This document shows, piece after piece, positions 52,101 to 64,000 of a DNA stretch of 64,000 nucleotides. Source of the stretch: Isoperla grammatica (lineage: Eukaryota; Arthropoda; Insecta; Plecoptera; Perlodidae); assembly GCA_945910005.1 (NCBI GenBank), contig OX246746.1, forward strand, positions 42,132,270 to 42,196,269, written 5' to 3'. A program made the position numbers and the translations under genes. The notes under the pieces are model-generated. The model saw nothing but the letters and a program-made list of their open reading frames with translations, had not been told where the DNA came from and ran no database searches. Position 1 is the stretch's first letter. Every line of letters begins with the position of its first letter.

Positions 52101-53268
52101 AGGCCCAGTAAAGTTTTGGTTCTGATGGCCATGTGATTCAAAGGCATACTCTTAGTAGGTGATTAAAAAAAAAAAGGGAGAGAATCGACCGAGTAGATGC
52201 GAATATATAATCAAAAACGCAAAGACGTGCGTTGCGGGTTGCCTACCTTCCGTGACGTCACTGGGGGGGACTGACTGTGCGAGCCGTACGGCAGGCCCTC
52301 GCGCCCGTGGTCGTACAGTAGGCCTAGCCTACGCCTACGCGGTCGGCAGTCACGGACGAGATTGGCCGTGTAATGGCTGGTGGGCCCGTAGCACCTTATA
52401 GCTTCGAACCGACGTATTCCGAGGAAGAAATATACGAACTGGAAAAGCGTAAAACACAGCAAGCAGAAGCTTCTAGGTAGGTCTGGGAATACTACCTGGT
52501 GTTTATCGCTATGACTACCGACCAGGAATCTTTTTGCTGTCTTGAATCTGACATTATTAGCCACGTGCGCATATCTAGAGTGCATCACAGAACACTTTGA
52601 TTTCGAAAGCGTGTGTCTTAACGTTGGTTGTTTGAACAATGCTCTTCAATAAATGATGGTTCATTCTCATCATGATGACCAACGACAAAAGCTGCGAACC
52701 ACTTCGAATAGATTATGGCGACACATTTCTTATAAGCAATTCATATAATATTGGATGAATTTCTGGACATAGCTAGGAAAATACAGACGTGTTGTGATAC
52801 CATCATGCGTTGTCAAATGTCAATGTAATTAGAGAAGAGTTTCCTGATGCAAATAGTTGCTACGTGGGATCTAAACCCGTTGCCGGAGGAGAAACTGAAT
52901 ATTTTGATTAATACATTATTTATTATTGTTCCGTTAATTTAAAATACATTTACAATTATTGTAGGAATAGAAGTAAAGTAATAAACATTGACACTGAACA
53001 CTGAAGACTGTGCTAAAGAACACACACACACACCTGCAAACGCCACTCTCGATTGACAGATACGCGCGAAGTGGGTTGTAGGAGGGTGCGTGCCCGCCCG
53101 CCCAAGCGCATTCCCCCCCAGTGACGTGGCGGCTAGGCGCGCCGAGTGGAACAAAAGCGAGGGTACCACTAAACATGTGAACCTACACACTGAGGGACAC
53201 ATCCCTCCTTGTTTGAAAGGTGTCATTTTATAACATATCAAAAGTAATTCGAAACCTTTTCTGGGCCT
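52101..53268. mobile_element. TTAA-flanked DNA transposon (Kolobok or piggyBac type), 1168 bp
   Basis: TTAA is duplicated at 52097-52100 and 53269-53272. The ends are AGGCCCAGTAAAG and, inverted, AGGCCCAGAAAAG. Removing the element and one TTAA joins SYL to INRTQFVDI in frame, so the boundaries are exact. A TTAA duplication with purine-starting ends fits Kolobok; piggyBac is the alternative. No transposase is present. The interior is GC-richer and carries a P2X7-like fragment. Confidence 0.85.
52373..52890 (+). pseudogene. P2X7-like intracellular (Zn-binding) domain fragment inside the TTAA element
   Basis: An ATG at 52373 opens 35 codons containing PYSFEPTYSEEEIYELEK and a stop. Further pieces in shifting frames read MTTDQESFCCLESDII (about 52513), EHFDFESVCLNV (about 52592), RLWRHISYKQF (about 52709), GKYRRVVIPSCVV (about 52775) and IREEFPDANSCYVG (about 52829). 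Their order and the CC..E, FESVCLNV, viPSCVV and IR..FP words match the P2X purinoceptor 7 C-terminal-like domain. That domain occurs in many invertebrate proteins without a channel. Stops and frameshifts rule out a working product. A putative donor (CTAG/GTAGGT) at the first stop could mean the ancestor had an intron. Its role in the transposon is unknown. Confidence 0.6.
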
Positions 53269-54293
53269 TTAATAAACCGAACCCAATTTGTTGATATAGT
53301 GCAAGAAGATACTAGAGGGGAAAGGGTGCATCACAGATCAGATCTGCAAGTCATGAATGATGGAGTTCCCCAGGGATCTGTTCTTGGACCTTTTTCTTTA
53401 GTGTATACATAAATGATATTCCGCTACATGTACATAAAGGGGAAATGCACCTATATGCTGATGACTCAACACTGACTTTTGCAAGTAAATCCCTGGAAGA
53501 GTTAGAGATAAATTCATACATCGGTACTAATACTATTATTCAATTATTTAAAAACAACTGCCTTCAAATTAACAGTGATAAAACCAACATAATGATATTC
53601 AATCCAAGTAATAAAGTCAGGGAAAGCATAGATGTAATCGCCAATGAAGTGAGGCTGGAACAAGTTGCAGTGGCAAAAGTCCTTGGGCTACTCATTGATC
53701 AGAATTTATCCTGGAACCACCATATAGAATACATTTCAGGCAAAATCAGCTCAGGGATCTATGTTACTAAAAAACTGAAACAATATTGTGCATTAAAAGT
53801 ACTAAAATCTGTTTATTTTGCTCTAGTTGACTCACATATAGCATATGGCATTGTTGCTTGGGGCAACAGTAGTAAGAATAATACTAATTGCATTTTCAAG
53901 CTCCAAAAGAAAGCTATACGTACAATGCTAGGTCTAAAAGCAAGGCAATCGTGTAAACCACACTTCACGACTCTTAAAATATTAACAGTCCCCAGCAAAT
54001 ACATTTATGAAACAATTTGTCTCATTCATAACCAGCATTACAATACATTGACACAAAAATCTGACATTCATACTCATGATACCCGTAATAAAAGTAACAA
54101 GTACATGACACACACTACCCTGAAGCTCTCAGAAGAAGCGCCTAAAAATGCAGGGAAAAAACTATTCAAACATCTTCCAAATACCATGAAGGAAATTAAA
54201 GACAAAATAAGATTCAAATCAAGCTTAAAGGATTTCCTCCAACACAATTGCTACTATAGTGTGTCAGAATTTTATAATAAGCAGGAGGAATAA
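53269..54293 (+). pseudogene. LINE reverse transcriptase, C-terminal part
   Basis: This continues the RT chain after the TTAA element. It contains GVPQGSVLGPF, a one-base frameshift in a T-run at about 53390, then YINDIPLH and the catalytic YADD (53453-53464). QINSDKTNIMIF, LGLLIDQNLSWNHHI and a long thumb/C-terminal region follow, with KSVYFALVDSHIAYGIVAWG, KLQKKAIRTMLG and FKSSLKDFL. Termination is at 54291-54293. The 282-codon open part is intact apart from the frameshift. Confidence 0.88.
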
Positions 54294-54377
54294 ATAGTAA
54301 TTTGAATACCAAAATATATGTATGTATGTATTATCTTATTTTTTATTTTTATAACCAACATGTTCGTTGATGTTGTG

Positions 54378-54459
<82 letters not shown>

Positions 54460-54607
54460 TGTGTTGTTAAATTTTGTTTTAACTATGACTCTGGAATATT
54501 AATATAAGTTTGTAGACAAAGCTAATGTTACTAAACATTTTTTACTATATGTTTTAAATGTTTTAAAATGTAATTTACAGCTGCTTAACAACAATAAACA
54601 ATAAACA

Positions 54608-57600
54608 ATGTCCTCAGACTTCCTCTTGGCTTCCTACTTTAAACATCTCCAATATGTCTCATTGCTGAAGTAAACCTGTCATTTCAATGTCCTCAGACTT
54701 CCTCTTGGCTTCCTACTTTCAACATCTCCAATATGTCTCATTGCTGAAGTAAACCTGTCATTTCAATGTCCTCAGACTTCCTCTTGGCTTCCTACTTTCA
54801 ACATCTCCAATATGTCTTATTTCTGAAGTAAACCTGTCATTTCAATGTCCTCAGTCTTCCTCTTGGCTTCCTACTTTCAACATCTCCAATATGTCTTATT
54901 GCTGAAGTAAACCTGTCATTTCAATGTCCTCAGTCTTCCTCTTGGCTTCCTACATTCAACATCTCCAATATGTCTTATTGCTGAAGTAAACCTGTCATTT
55001 CAATGTCCTCAGACTTCCTCTTGGCTTCCTACTTTCAACATCTCCAATATGTTTTATTTCTGAAGTAAACCTGTCATTTCAATGTCCTCAGACTTCCTCT
55101 TGGCTTCCTACTTTCAACATCTCCAATATGTCTCATTGCTGAAGTAAACCTGTCATTTCAATGTCCTCAGACTTCCTCTTGGCTTCCTACTTTCAACATC
55201 TCCAATATGTCTCATTGCTGAAGTAAACCTGTCATTTCAATGTCCTCAGACTTCCTCTTGGCTTCCTACTTTCAACATCTCCAATATGTCTTATTGCTGA
55301 AGTAAACCTGTCATTTCAATGTCCTCAGACTTCCTCTTGGCTTCCTACTTTCAACATCTCCAATATGTTTTATTTCTGAAGTAAACCTGTCATTTCAATG
55401 TCCTCAGACTTCCTCTTGGCTTCCTACTTTCAACATCTCCAATATGTCTTATTTCTGAAGTAAACCTGTCATTTCAATGTCCTCAGACTTCCTCTTGGCT
55501 TCCTACTTTAAACATCTCCAATATGTCTCATTGCTGAAGTAAACCTGTCATTTCAATGTCCTCAGACTTCCTCTTGGCTTCCTACTTTCAACATCTCTAA
55601 TATGTCTTATTTCTGAAGTAAACCTGTCATTTCAATGTCCTCAGACTTCCTCTTGGCTTCCTACTTTCAACATCTCTAATATGTCTTATTTCTGAAGTAA
55701 ACCTGTCATTTCAATGTCCTCAGACTTCCTCTTGGCTTCCTACTTTCAACATCTCTAATATGTCTTATTTCTGAAGTAAACCTGTCATTTCAATGTCCTC
55801 AGACTTCCTCTTGGCTTCCTACTTTCAACATCTCCAATATGTCTCATTGCTGAAGTAAACCTGTCATTTCAATGTCCTCAGACTTCCTCTTGGCTTCCTA
55901 CATTCAACATCTCCAATATGTCTCATTGCTGAAGTAAACCTGTCATTTCAATGTCCTCAGTCTTCCTCTTGGCTTCCTACTTTCAACATCTCCAATATGT
56001 CTCATTGCTGAAGTAAACCTGTCATTTCAATGTCCTCAGACTTCCTCTTGGCTTCCTACTTTCAACATCTCCAATATGTCTCATTGCTGAAGTAAACCTG
56101 TCATTTCAATGTCCTCAGACTTCCTCTTGGCTTCCTACTTTCAACATCTCCAATATGTCTCATTGCTGAAGTAAACCTGTCATTTCAATGTCCTCAGCCT
56201 TCCTCTTGGCTTCCTACTTTCAACATCTCCAATATGTCTTATTTCTGAAGTAAACCTGTCATTTCAATGTCCTCAGACTTCCTCTTGGCTTCCTACTTTC
56301 AACATCTCCAATATGTCTTATTTCTGAAGTAAACCTGTCATTTCAATGTCCTCAGACTTCCTCTTGGCTTCCTACTTTCAACATCTCCAATATGTCTTAT
56401 TTCTGAAGTAAACCTGTCATTTCAATGTCCTCAGACTTCCTCTTGGCTTCCTACTGTAAACATCTCCAATATGTCTTATTTCTGAAGTAAACCTGTCATT
56501 TCAATGTCCTCAGACTTCCTCTTGGCTTCCTACTGTAAACATCTCCAATATGTCTCATTGCTGAAGTAAACCTGTCATTTCAATGTCCTCAGACTTCCTC
56601 TTGGCTTCCTACATTCAACATCTCCAATATGTCTTATTGCTGAAGTAAACCTGTCATTTCAATGTCCTCAGACTTCCTCTTGGCTTCCTACTTTCAACAT
56701 CTCCAATATGTCTCATTGCTGAAGTAAACCTGTCATTTCAATGTCCTCAGACTTCCTCTTGGCTTCCTACATTCAACATCTCCAATATGTCTTATTTCTG
56801 AAGTAAACCTGTCATTTCAATGTCCTCAGACTTCCTCTTGGCTTCCTACTTTAAACATCTCCAATATGTCTCATTGCTGAAGTAAACCTGTCATTTCAAT
56901 GTCCTCAGACTTCCTCTTGGCTTCCTACTTTCAACATCTCCAATATGTCTCATTGCTGAAGTAAACCTGTCATTTCAATGTCCTTAGACTTCCTCTTGGC
57001 TTCCTACTTTCAACATCTCCAATATGTCTTATTTCTGAAGTAAACCTGTCATTTCAATGTCCTCAGACTTCCTCTTGGCTTCCTACTGTAAACATCTCCA
57101 ATATGTCTTATTTCTGAAGTAAACCTGTCATTTCAATGTCCTCAGTCTTCCTCTTGGCTTCCTACTTTCAACATCTCCAATATGTCTTATTTCTGAAGTA
57201 AACCTGTCATTTCAATGTCCTCAGACTTCCTCTTGGCTTCCTACTTTCAACATCTCCAATATGTCTCATTGCTGAAGTAAACCTGTCATTTCAATGTCCT
57301 CAGACTTCCTCTTGGCTTCCTACTTTCAACATCTCCAATATGTCTCATTGCTGAAGTAAACCTGTCATTTCAATGTCCTCAGACTTCCTCTTGGCTTCCT
57401 ACTTTCAACATCTCCAATATGTCTTATTGCTGAAGTAAACCTGTCATTTCAATGTCCTCAGACTTCCTCTTGGCTTCCTACTTTCAACATCTCCAATATG
57501 TCTTATTTCTGAAGTAAACCTGTCATTTCAATGTCCTCAGTCTTCCTCTTGGCTTCCTACTGTAAACATCTCCAATATGTCTCATTGCTGAAGTAAACCT

Positions 57601-57725
57601 GTCATTTCAATGTCCTCAGACTTCCTCTTGGCTTCCTACTTTCAACATCTCCAATATGTCTTATTTCTGAAGTAAACCTGTCATTTCAATGTCCTCAGAC
57701 TTCCTCTTGGCTTCCTACTTTCCAC
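54608..57725. repeat. 79-bp minisatellite (about 39 copies) abutting the LINE 3' end
   Basis: The unit runs ATGTCCTCAGACTTCCTC ... GAAGTAAACCTGTCATTTCA. The first two units start at 54608 and 54687. Variation is limited to a few positions (CTCATTGCTG/CTTATTTCTG, CTTTCAA/CATTCAA/CTGTAAA). Units of a given type are interspersed, consistent with unequal exchange. Confidence 0.96.
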
Positions 57726-58924
57726 ACCCCCAATATGTTTTATATTTTTTTAAGCTCTCGCAGATTATGCATTCTATGTATTTGATAAACAACCTATTCC
57801 AAAGATCTGGAAATAGTATTAAATTAGCTCTAGATGATGCATTGGCGCTTACCATGGAATATATTCTATTTGTGGAGGGAGGGAGGGAGCGAGGGGAACA
57901 CAATATAAATGTAGTCAGGGAAGTCCCCCTCAAAAGCGCCGCTAGTAAAATGTGTGTGTTACGTGGTTCAAGCGACGAGAGAGGTTGTCTGTTGAATGGG
58001 ACAATTCACAAGATTATTTGAGAATATAAGTTTCTTTGTATTTAGTTTTAACACACTATAAGCAGGCACCAAATACGGTTACTGCCTTCAGAAATACGAT
58101 ACGCATCGTAGATAAATATAATATATGATTAGGTTTGTGAATGTTATACTTTTAATATTTAATGTGTGTTCATTGTAGACAATAACTAAAGCGATTTCGA
58201 GGAGGGTGTGTGCTTTATCCCCCCTGGCCGGTACGCCACTGTCGTGATTGCAGATTGGAGGCCATCATTACTCATTAGTCTTTATTTAGCATGGCATTTC
58301 ATGACGTAAGTCATTCTGAGACTACGCGGATTATCAGGCATATTTTTACAGTTTCTACAAAATATTATTTTATTGTTTAATGAAATAATATCTGGACCCC
58401 AAGTTCTGTTAAACAAACTAAAATCAACATTAGTAAGATGTTTAGATTAATGGAATTAGTAAATAGTAAATTACGATTATTTATGTTTGTCATGTGATTC
58501 AATTTGCAACGATGTTCCACCGCGTGCCGCTAAGGCGTATTAGGGGCTACTACTTCACATCATCAATCACACTGATTTCATCAACTCAGGCGTGAGCTGT
58601 ACCTGAAGGCCAAAGAGCAGAGGTCGCCAACAGGTTTTTTGTTCACACTATAAAACGAAAAACTAAAATTGATAAAGGTTTTGAAATTTCTACTTCTATT
58701 GCCAATTCAGGGCACAAAACATTTTCGAACTGGAAAACAATCTAATCGATAGTTTTGCTGAACCAAAAGTGATTTCCTACTTACCTATTGGTAGAGGAAG
58801 TCCACACTTCTGTCCTTCGTTCGCGCAAACTTCTCAATGACGAGATAATTGAAGTTCGGCAGTTTATTTACAAATTGTTTACTAATTGATAAGATCCTGC
58901 TTTTACCTATATCAGTTTGCTGGA
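57726..58924. other. Intergenic spacer
   Basis: A 110-codon frame (57689-58021) starts inside the minisatellite and shows no domain, so it is not called. The rest is AT-rich. Confidence 0.4.
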
Positions 58925-61665
58925 TGCAAGGTTTAGCTGTAAAATGCAATTATAAATTGATCCCAAGGCAGCTACTAGTGTTGTATGGGATCCTGATAAG
59001 GGTGTCTGTCTGATGCCAAAATAAGCCCCGTTTCGCTCTACGATGCACGGCTTAGCTGTAAAATGCAATTATATATTGATCCCAAGGCTGCCACTAATGT
59101 TGTATAAGATCCTGGTGAGGGTGTCTGTGTGATGCCAAAATAAGCCCCGTTTCGCTCTACGATGCACGGCTTAGCTGTAAAATGCAATTATATATTGATC
59201 CCAAGGCTGCCACTAGTGCTGTATGGGATCCTGGTGAGGGTGTCTGTGTGATGCCAAAATAAGCCCCGTTTCGCTCTACGATGCACGGCTTAGCTGTAAA
59301 ATGCCATTATAAATTGATCCCAAGGCAACCACAAGTGTTGTATGGAAGTCCAGTGAGGGTGCCTGTGTGATGCCAGAATAAGCCCCGTTTCCCTCTACGA
59401 TGCACTGTTTAGCAGTAAAATGCATTTATAAATTGATCCCAAGGCAGCCACTTGTGTTGTATGGGAGTCTAGTGAGGGGGCCTGTGTGATGCCAGAATAA
59501 GCCCCGTTTCCCTCTACGATGCACGGTTTAGCTGTAAAATGCAATTATAAATTGATCCCCAGGCAGCCACTAGTGTTGTATGGGAGTCTAGTGAGGGTGT
59601 CAGTGTGATGCCAGAATAAGCCCCGTTTCCCTCGACGATGCACGGTTTAGCTGTAAAATGCAACTATGAATTGATCCCAAGGCAGCCACTAGTGTTGTAT
59701 GGGAGTCTAGTGAGGGTGTCTGTGTGATGCCAGAATAAGCCCCATATTCCTCTCCGATGCACGGCTTAGCTGTAAAATGCAATTATAAATTGATCCCAAG
59801 GCTGCCACTAGTGTTGTATAAGATCCTGGTGAGGGTGTCTGTGTGATGCCAAAATAAGCCCCGTTTGGCTCTACGATGCACGGTTTAGCTGTAAAATGCA
59901 ATCAAACATTGTTCCCAAGGCAGCCACTTGTGTTGTAGGGGAGTCTAGTGAGGGTGTCTGTGTGAAGCCAGATAAGCCCCGTTTCGCTCTTCGATGCACG
60001 GTTTAGCTGTAAAATGCAATTGAAAATTGATCCCAAGGCAGCCACTAGTGTTGTATGGGAGTCTAGTGAGAGTGCCTGTGTGATGCCGGAATAAGCCCTG
60101 TTTCCCTCTACGATGAACGGCTTAGCTGTAAAACGAAATCAAAAGTTGATCCCTAGGCTGCCACTAGTGTTGTATGGGATTCTGGTAAAGGTATCTGTGC
60201 TATGCCAGAATAAGCCCACTTTCGCTCTTCGATGCACGGTTTAGCTGTAAAATTCAATCAAACATTAATCCCAAGGCAGCCACTTGTGTTGTATGGGAGT
60301 CTAGTGAAAGTGCCTGTATGATGCCAGAATAAGCCCCGTTTCGCTCTTCGATGAACGGTTTAGCTGTAAGATGCAATTAAAAATAGATCATAAGGCAGGT
60401 ACTAGTGTTGTATGGGAGTTTAGTAAGGGTGTCTGTGTGATGCCAGAATAAGCCCCGTTTCCCTCTACGATTCACGGTTTAGCTGTAAGATGCAATTCAA
60501 AATCCATCCTAAGTCAGCCACTAGTGTTGTATGGGAGTCTGGTGAGGTTGCCTGTGTGATCTCAGAATAAGTCCCGTTTCCCTCTACGATGCACGGTTTA
60601 GCTGTAAAATGCAATTCAAAATTGATCCCAAGGCAGCCACTAGTGTTGTATGGGAGTCTAGTGAGAGTGCCTGTGTGATGCCAGAATAAGCCCTGTTTCC
60701 CTCTCCGATGCACGGTTTAGCTGTAAAGTGCAATTATAAATTGATCCCAAGGCAGCCACTAGTGCTGCATGGGATCCTGGTGAGGGTGTATGTGTGATGC
60801 CAAAATAAGCCCCGTTTCGCTCTACGATGCACGGCTTAGCTGTAAAATGCAATTATATATTGATCCTAAGGCTGCCACTAGTGCTGTATGGGATCCTGGT
60901 GAGGGTGCCTGTGTGATCTCAGAATAAGTCCCGTTTCCCTCTACGATGCACGGTTTAGCTGTAAAATGCAATTCAAAATTGATCCCAAGGCAGCCACTAG
61001 TGTTGTATGGGAGTCTAGTGAGAGTGCCTGTGTGATGCCAGAATAAGCCCTGTTTCCCTCTCCGATGCACGGTTTAGCTGTAAAGTGCAATTATAAATTG
61101 ATCCCAAGGCAGCCACTAGTGCTGCATGGGATCCTGGTGAGGGTGTATGTGTGATGCCAAAATAAGCCCCGTTTCGCTCTACGATGCACGGCTTAGCTGT
61201 AAAATGCAATTATATATTGATCCCAAGGCTGCCACTAGTGCTGTATGGGATCCTGGTGAGGGTGTCTGTGTGATGCCAAAATAAGCCCCGTTTCCCTCTA
61301 CGATGCACGGTTTATCTGTAAAATGCAATTATTAATTGATCCCAAGGCAGCCACTTGTGTTGTATGGGATTCTAGTGAGGGTGCCTGTATGATGGCAGAA
61401 TAAGCCCCGTTTCGCTCTTCGATGAACGGTTTAGCTGTAAGATGCAACTAAAAATGGATCATAAGGCAGGTACTAGTGTTGTATGGGAGTTTAGTAAGTG
61501 TGTCTTTGTGATGCCAGAATAAGCCCCGTTTCCCTCTACGATGCACGGTTTAGCTGTAAGATGCAATTAAAAATGGATGCCAAGGCAGCTACTATTGTGT
61601 TGAATGGGAGTCAAGTGAGGGTCCCTGTTTGATGCAAGAATAAGCCCCGTTTCCCTGTACAACAG
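58925..61665. repeat. 119-bp minisatellite (about 23 copies) with multi-unit duplications
   Basis: Spacing between GATGCACGGCTTAGC words is 119 bp (59042, 59161, 59280). A private variant GATCTCAGAATAAGTCCCG recurs 357 bp apart (60558, 60915), which is three units. A private ATGAACGG...CATAAGGCAGGTAC unit recurs 1071 bp apart (60351, 61422), which is nine units. The MHFTAKPCIVE-type minus frames are artefacts. Confidence 0.95.
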
Positions 61666-61672
61666 GGGCGGA

Positions 61673-62108
61673 CTGGGATAAAAAGGCCCGGGATGCTGGG
61701 TTTCGGGGGGGGGGGTCCCCCTCGAGGTGGAAAGCGCAGCTGGGGTCCGGGGCAAGGCCCCAGCCGCTGGAAGCAAATACGCCGAAGGCGTAAACAATTT
61801 GTTGAGGCTGCATTGAATTTTATGGCCTTAAATACGATTTTAGGGCGCGATTAACATTGGCCACCCTACCAGTAGCAAAATAATTGCCATTATATTAACT
61901 TAATTACATTGAATATTAACAATAAATATTACAATTATTTTAATTATAATTTCAAAATAATATTTATAGATAGGGGTTCTGATTTTTTAGCAATATACAG
62001 AGAAGTATTTAGATCATAGGTAGTTTCTGGTAGCAGCCCGGGGGCCCGGATTTGCCCAGGATCCCGGGATGCGATCGCATCCCGGCATCTCTAGCCAGTC
62101 CGCGCCTG
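61673..62108. mobile_element. hAT-like element, 436 bp
   Basis: The ends are CAGGGGCGGACTGG and, inverted, CAGGCGCGGACTGG. A poly-G run (61707-61717) and GGGTCCGGGGCAAGGCCCC lie near the left end, with an AT-rich middle. No 8-bp duplication is visible, so the superfamily call rests on the termini. It sits at the right edge of the 119-bp array. Confidence 0.6.
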
Positions 62109-64000
62109 GGTGGATGTCTAACACTGGAGTTGGCTGTCCTAGTTTTTTAATTTCTATCTTAACACTAATTAATGGTTACTGATTTTCAATAAACTGAAAA
62201 TGTGTTGAACTGAATTTATGTTAAAACACTCAGCAATGGCACTCACAACATCCGACTGCACAAATCAAAATCTCGACACAGACTGAACTCACAAATTCAT
62301 ACTGGAGGTGATCTGTGCAAGTAAAATATTTAAAAAATAAATGTCAAATTGCCTTTGCTAGGCACTCTTACGTTGGGAGGGGTGAGAATTTTCCGCGAAC
62401 TTCTTTGTTTCCTTCCTAATCTTCGTTCTTTGTGTGACTGGCACGTACTATTATGACAGGTATGTGACAGAGAGACGTCCACTCCACGTGGACTGAAAGT
62501 GACCACAAATCAAAATGCGAGTTTGGGACTATTCTCCAATAGGAAGGCTTTCACTCTAACAGGCGGATCTTTTATAAAAGTATATTTGCAAGAGGTTGTT
62601 AAGTGATGTATTGTGCTGTACTACTACCCTTGAAACTTGCACAGCGAATAAAAATATTTCGTAAACTCCCTATGGTCTCTGGCGCGAAAGAGGATAGAGA
62701 TGGAAGCACGTTCGATTTCGACCCAAACTCGGTTTTATTATAAAAGGTTAATTTATTTATAATAATGTTGCCAATAATTAATAGGTGGGGCACGTGGCCA
62801 TGTGCCCTTACAGTAAAGCCGCCCCTGAAAGATACCATACTTTCAAAGGAGGTGGTTAAAAATTAAAGAAAACGCGATTTTTTGGCTTGTTGCTACCAAG
62901 TAGCACCGAGCAACTCTTCTCATGGTAATTCCCATATTAAATAAATGTTACCTCAAGATAGTAAAACCACCGCTAAAATAGGGCACTTATAAAAAATCAA
63001 TCAGGACGTTTAATGTGCATCGTTTCTCTACCGATAACATGCTTCTTAGTACGAACGTGTACTTCTACAAAATGTCCTGCAATTAATTTTGTTTGTGACT
63101 TGATGTGTAGAAAAGTTGCAATCTGTTTTGAGCGGTACCGTCCGCAGTAGCCGAGTGTTGTGGCTGGATTCGAATTACACAATGAGTGCTCTGTCTATCG
63201 GGAAGGCGCTAGCGAGCTCAGAACCGATACAGCTGTACTATGCTTTAGTTAGAGTTTAGAAGAAAAATGCAGGAGAGCTGGCAAAGGGAATCTAGTAGAA
63301 TAGCTAAATGTTCACTATTTTTTTTCTTGCATTGAAGCAACCTATATCAATTTTATTTTACACATAACTGAATTTTATGCACTTATGACTCATTGGTGTT
63401 TTTTTAGTTTTTCACCTGACTTTTCCTTTAAGGGTGAAAATACCGGTAACAAATAGTGAATTTATCAATAATATTAACAAAAATAATTAAAATGAAGATT
63501 GTTATGATTGAACAGTCTGAATAAGTTTTTAGGTATAGTTAATAATCACAGGTTGCCAAGATTGTTTAAGGACAGATTATGTAGGAAGGGGGGAGGGAGG
63601 GGGGGGGCCCGTAGGCTATCAGTAATTGTGTGGTTTTGTAACTGCATAACTTGTTTTAGGGGAGATGGAGAAACTAAAAAGCCTCCCCTCTCCCCAATTC
63701 GACCAATGGCTAATATGAATTATATGGTGAGTAATGCGATTCGGAAGAAATGCTTTAAAAATGTGCAATTGTGTTAGCTTACTTTAACAGTAGGAAGCTT
63801 AGACTGAGCAGATTGGAATGATCTGAAAGAATGCGTACTGTACAAAATATAATGGGTCGTAATCATATATCAATAAAAAATGGATCGAAAAAAATATATT
63901 CGTGCTGGGTTACGGTTTTGGTTCATTAATATTTTAGTACTTTTCTTTAGGTACTGGTTCAGATTAAAGCAGGTTAGGTTCTGAACCGGTTTGAACGTGT
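62109..64000. other. Intergenic, with small relics
   Basis: 62775-62829 ends in CCGCCCCTG, a probable right terminus of another hAT-like element whose left end I cannot find. 63130-63200 has a minus-strand box-B-like ATTCGAATCC and may be a SINE head. A short G-run lies at 63598-63607. No gene recognised. Confidence 0.35.

Larger units (their letters stand above)
48990..54607 (+). mobile_element. Non-LTR retrotransposon with EN and RT, interrupted and inactive
   Basis: This is a jockey/CR1-type LINE with an apurinic-type endonuclease followed by reverse transcriptase. It ends in a reiterated AATAAAC tail (54590-54606). The coding parts are listed separately. The left end is placed where the 79-bp minisatellite word stops. 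Without its two insertions (293 and 1168 bp) the element would be about 4.2 kb, close to full length for such elements. It is inactive because of at least three frameshifts and the insertions. The 3' UTR carries a TA microsatellite at about 54385-54453. Clade assignment is tentative. Confidence 0.85.

Noticed and set aside
57689..58021. 110-codon ORF
   Set aside because: It starts inside the 79-bp minisatellite and has no recognisable domain.
59600..61209. MHFTAKPCIVE-type small proteins on the minus strand
   Set aside because: These are reading frames of the 119-bp array, with a period that shifts frame each unit.
41217..64000. Search for mir-iab-4/iab-8 or Abd-B upstream of abd-A
   Set aside because: No matching mature sequence or homeobox was seen in this region. 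They may lie further right.

Overview
The window is eukaryotic, AT-rich and gene-poor. It comes from an arthropod, most likely a crustacean. The evidence is one real protein-coding locus on the minus strand, the Hox gene abdominal-A (abd-A). Exon 1 (41217 to 40533) encodes the conserved abd-A N-terminus and ends just after the YPWM hexapeptide. A 33-nt microexon (22783 to 22751) encodes the TDWM and RVVCG linker that marks arthropod abd-A. Both exons have consensus splice sites and matching phase. I found no homeobox exon between the microexon and the left edge, so it must lie beyond position 1. The crustacean assignment is inference from the gene type and the repeat style.

Layout from left to right. 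Positions 1-22750 are the second abd-A intron. It holds 17-, 55-, 15-, 15- and 42-bp tandem arrays, a 440-nt GT tract, two hAT-type MITEs with 8-bp target duplications, a decayed non-LTR retrotransposon with a restriction-like endonuclease (12.1-14.0 kb), a decayed hAT transposase copy (15.75-16.6 kb), several inverted repeats and a promoter-like CpG-containing island near 20.7-21.3 kb. Positions 22784-40532 are intron 1 (17.7 kb), with 74-, 8-, 91- and 79-bp arrays, a second long TG tract and a 5'-truncated LINE with a poly-A tail.

Positions 41218-64000 lie upstream of abd-A. In Drosophila this is the side facing Abd-B. Here the region holds a roughly 112-bp array, three tandem copies of a 1.4-kb unit, an EN/RT non-LTR retrotransposon (about 49.0-54.6 kb), a 79-bp array directly on its 3' end, a 119-bp array and a hAT-like element. 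The retrotransposon is broken by frameshifts, by a 293-bp insertion, and by a 1168-bp TTAA-flanked transposon carrying a ruined P2X7-like domain.

The tandem arrays listed here add up to about one third of the window, which is unusual for a Hox locus. Almost all the long open reading frames (HTHTHT, CVCVCV, VVYSGDTSLLILLC repeats and so on) are translations of these arrays and are not genes. No complete non-Hox host gene, CRISPR array or bacterial feature was seen.
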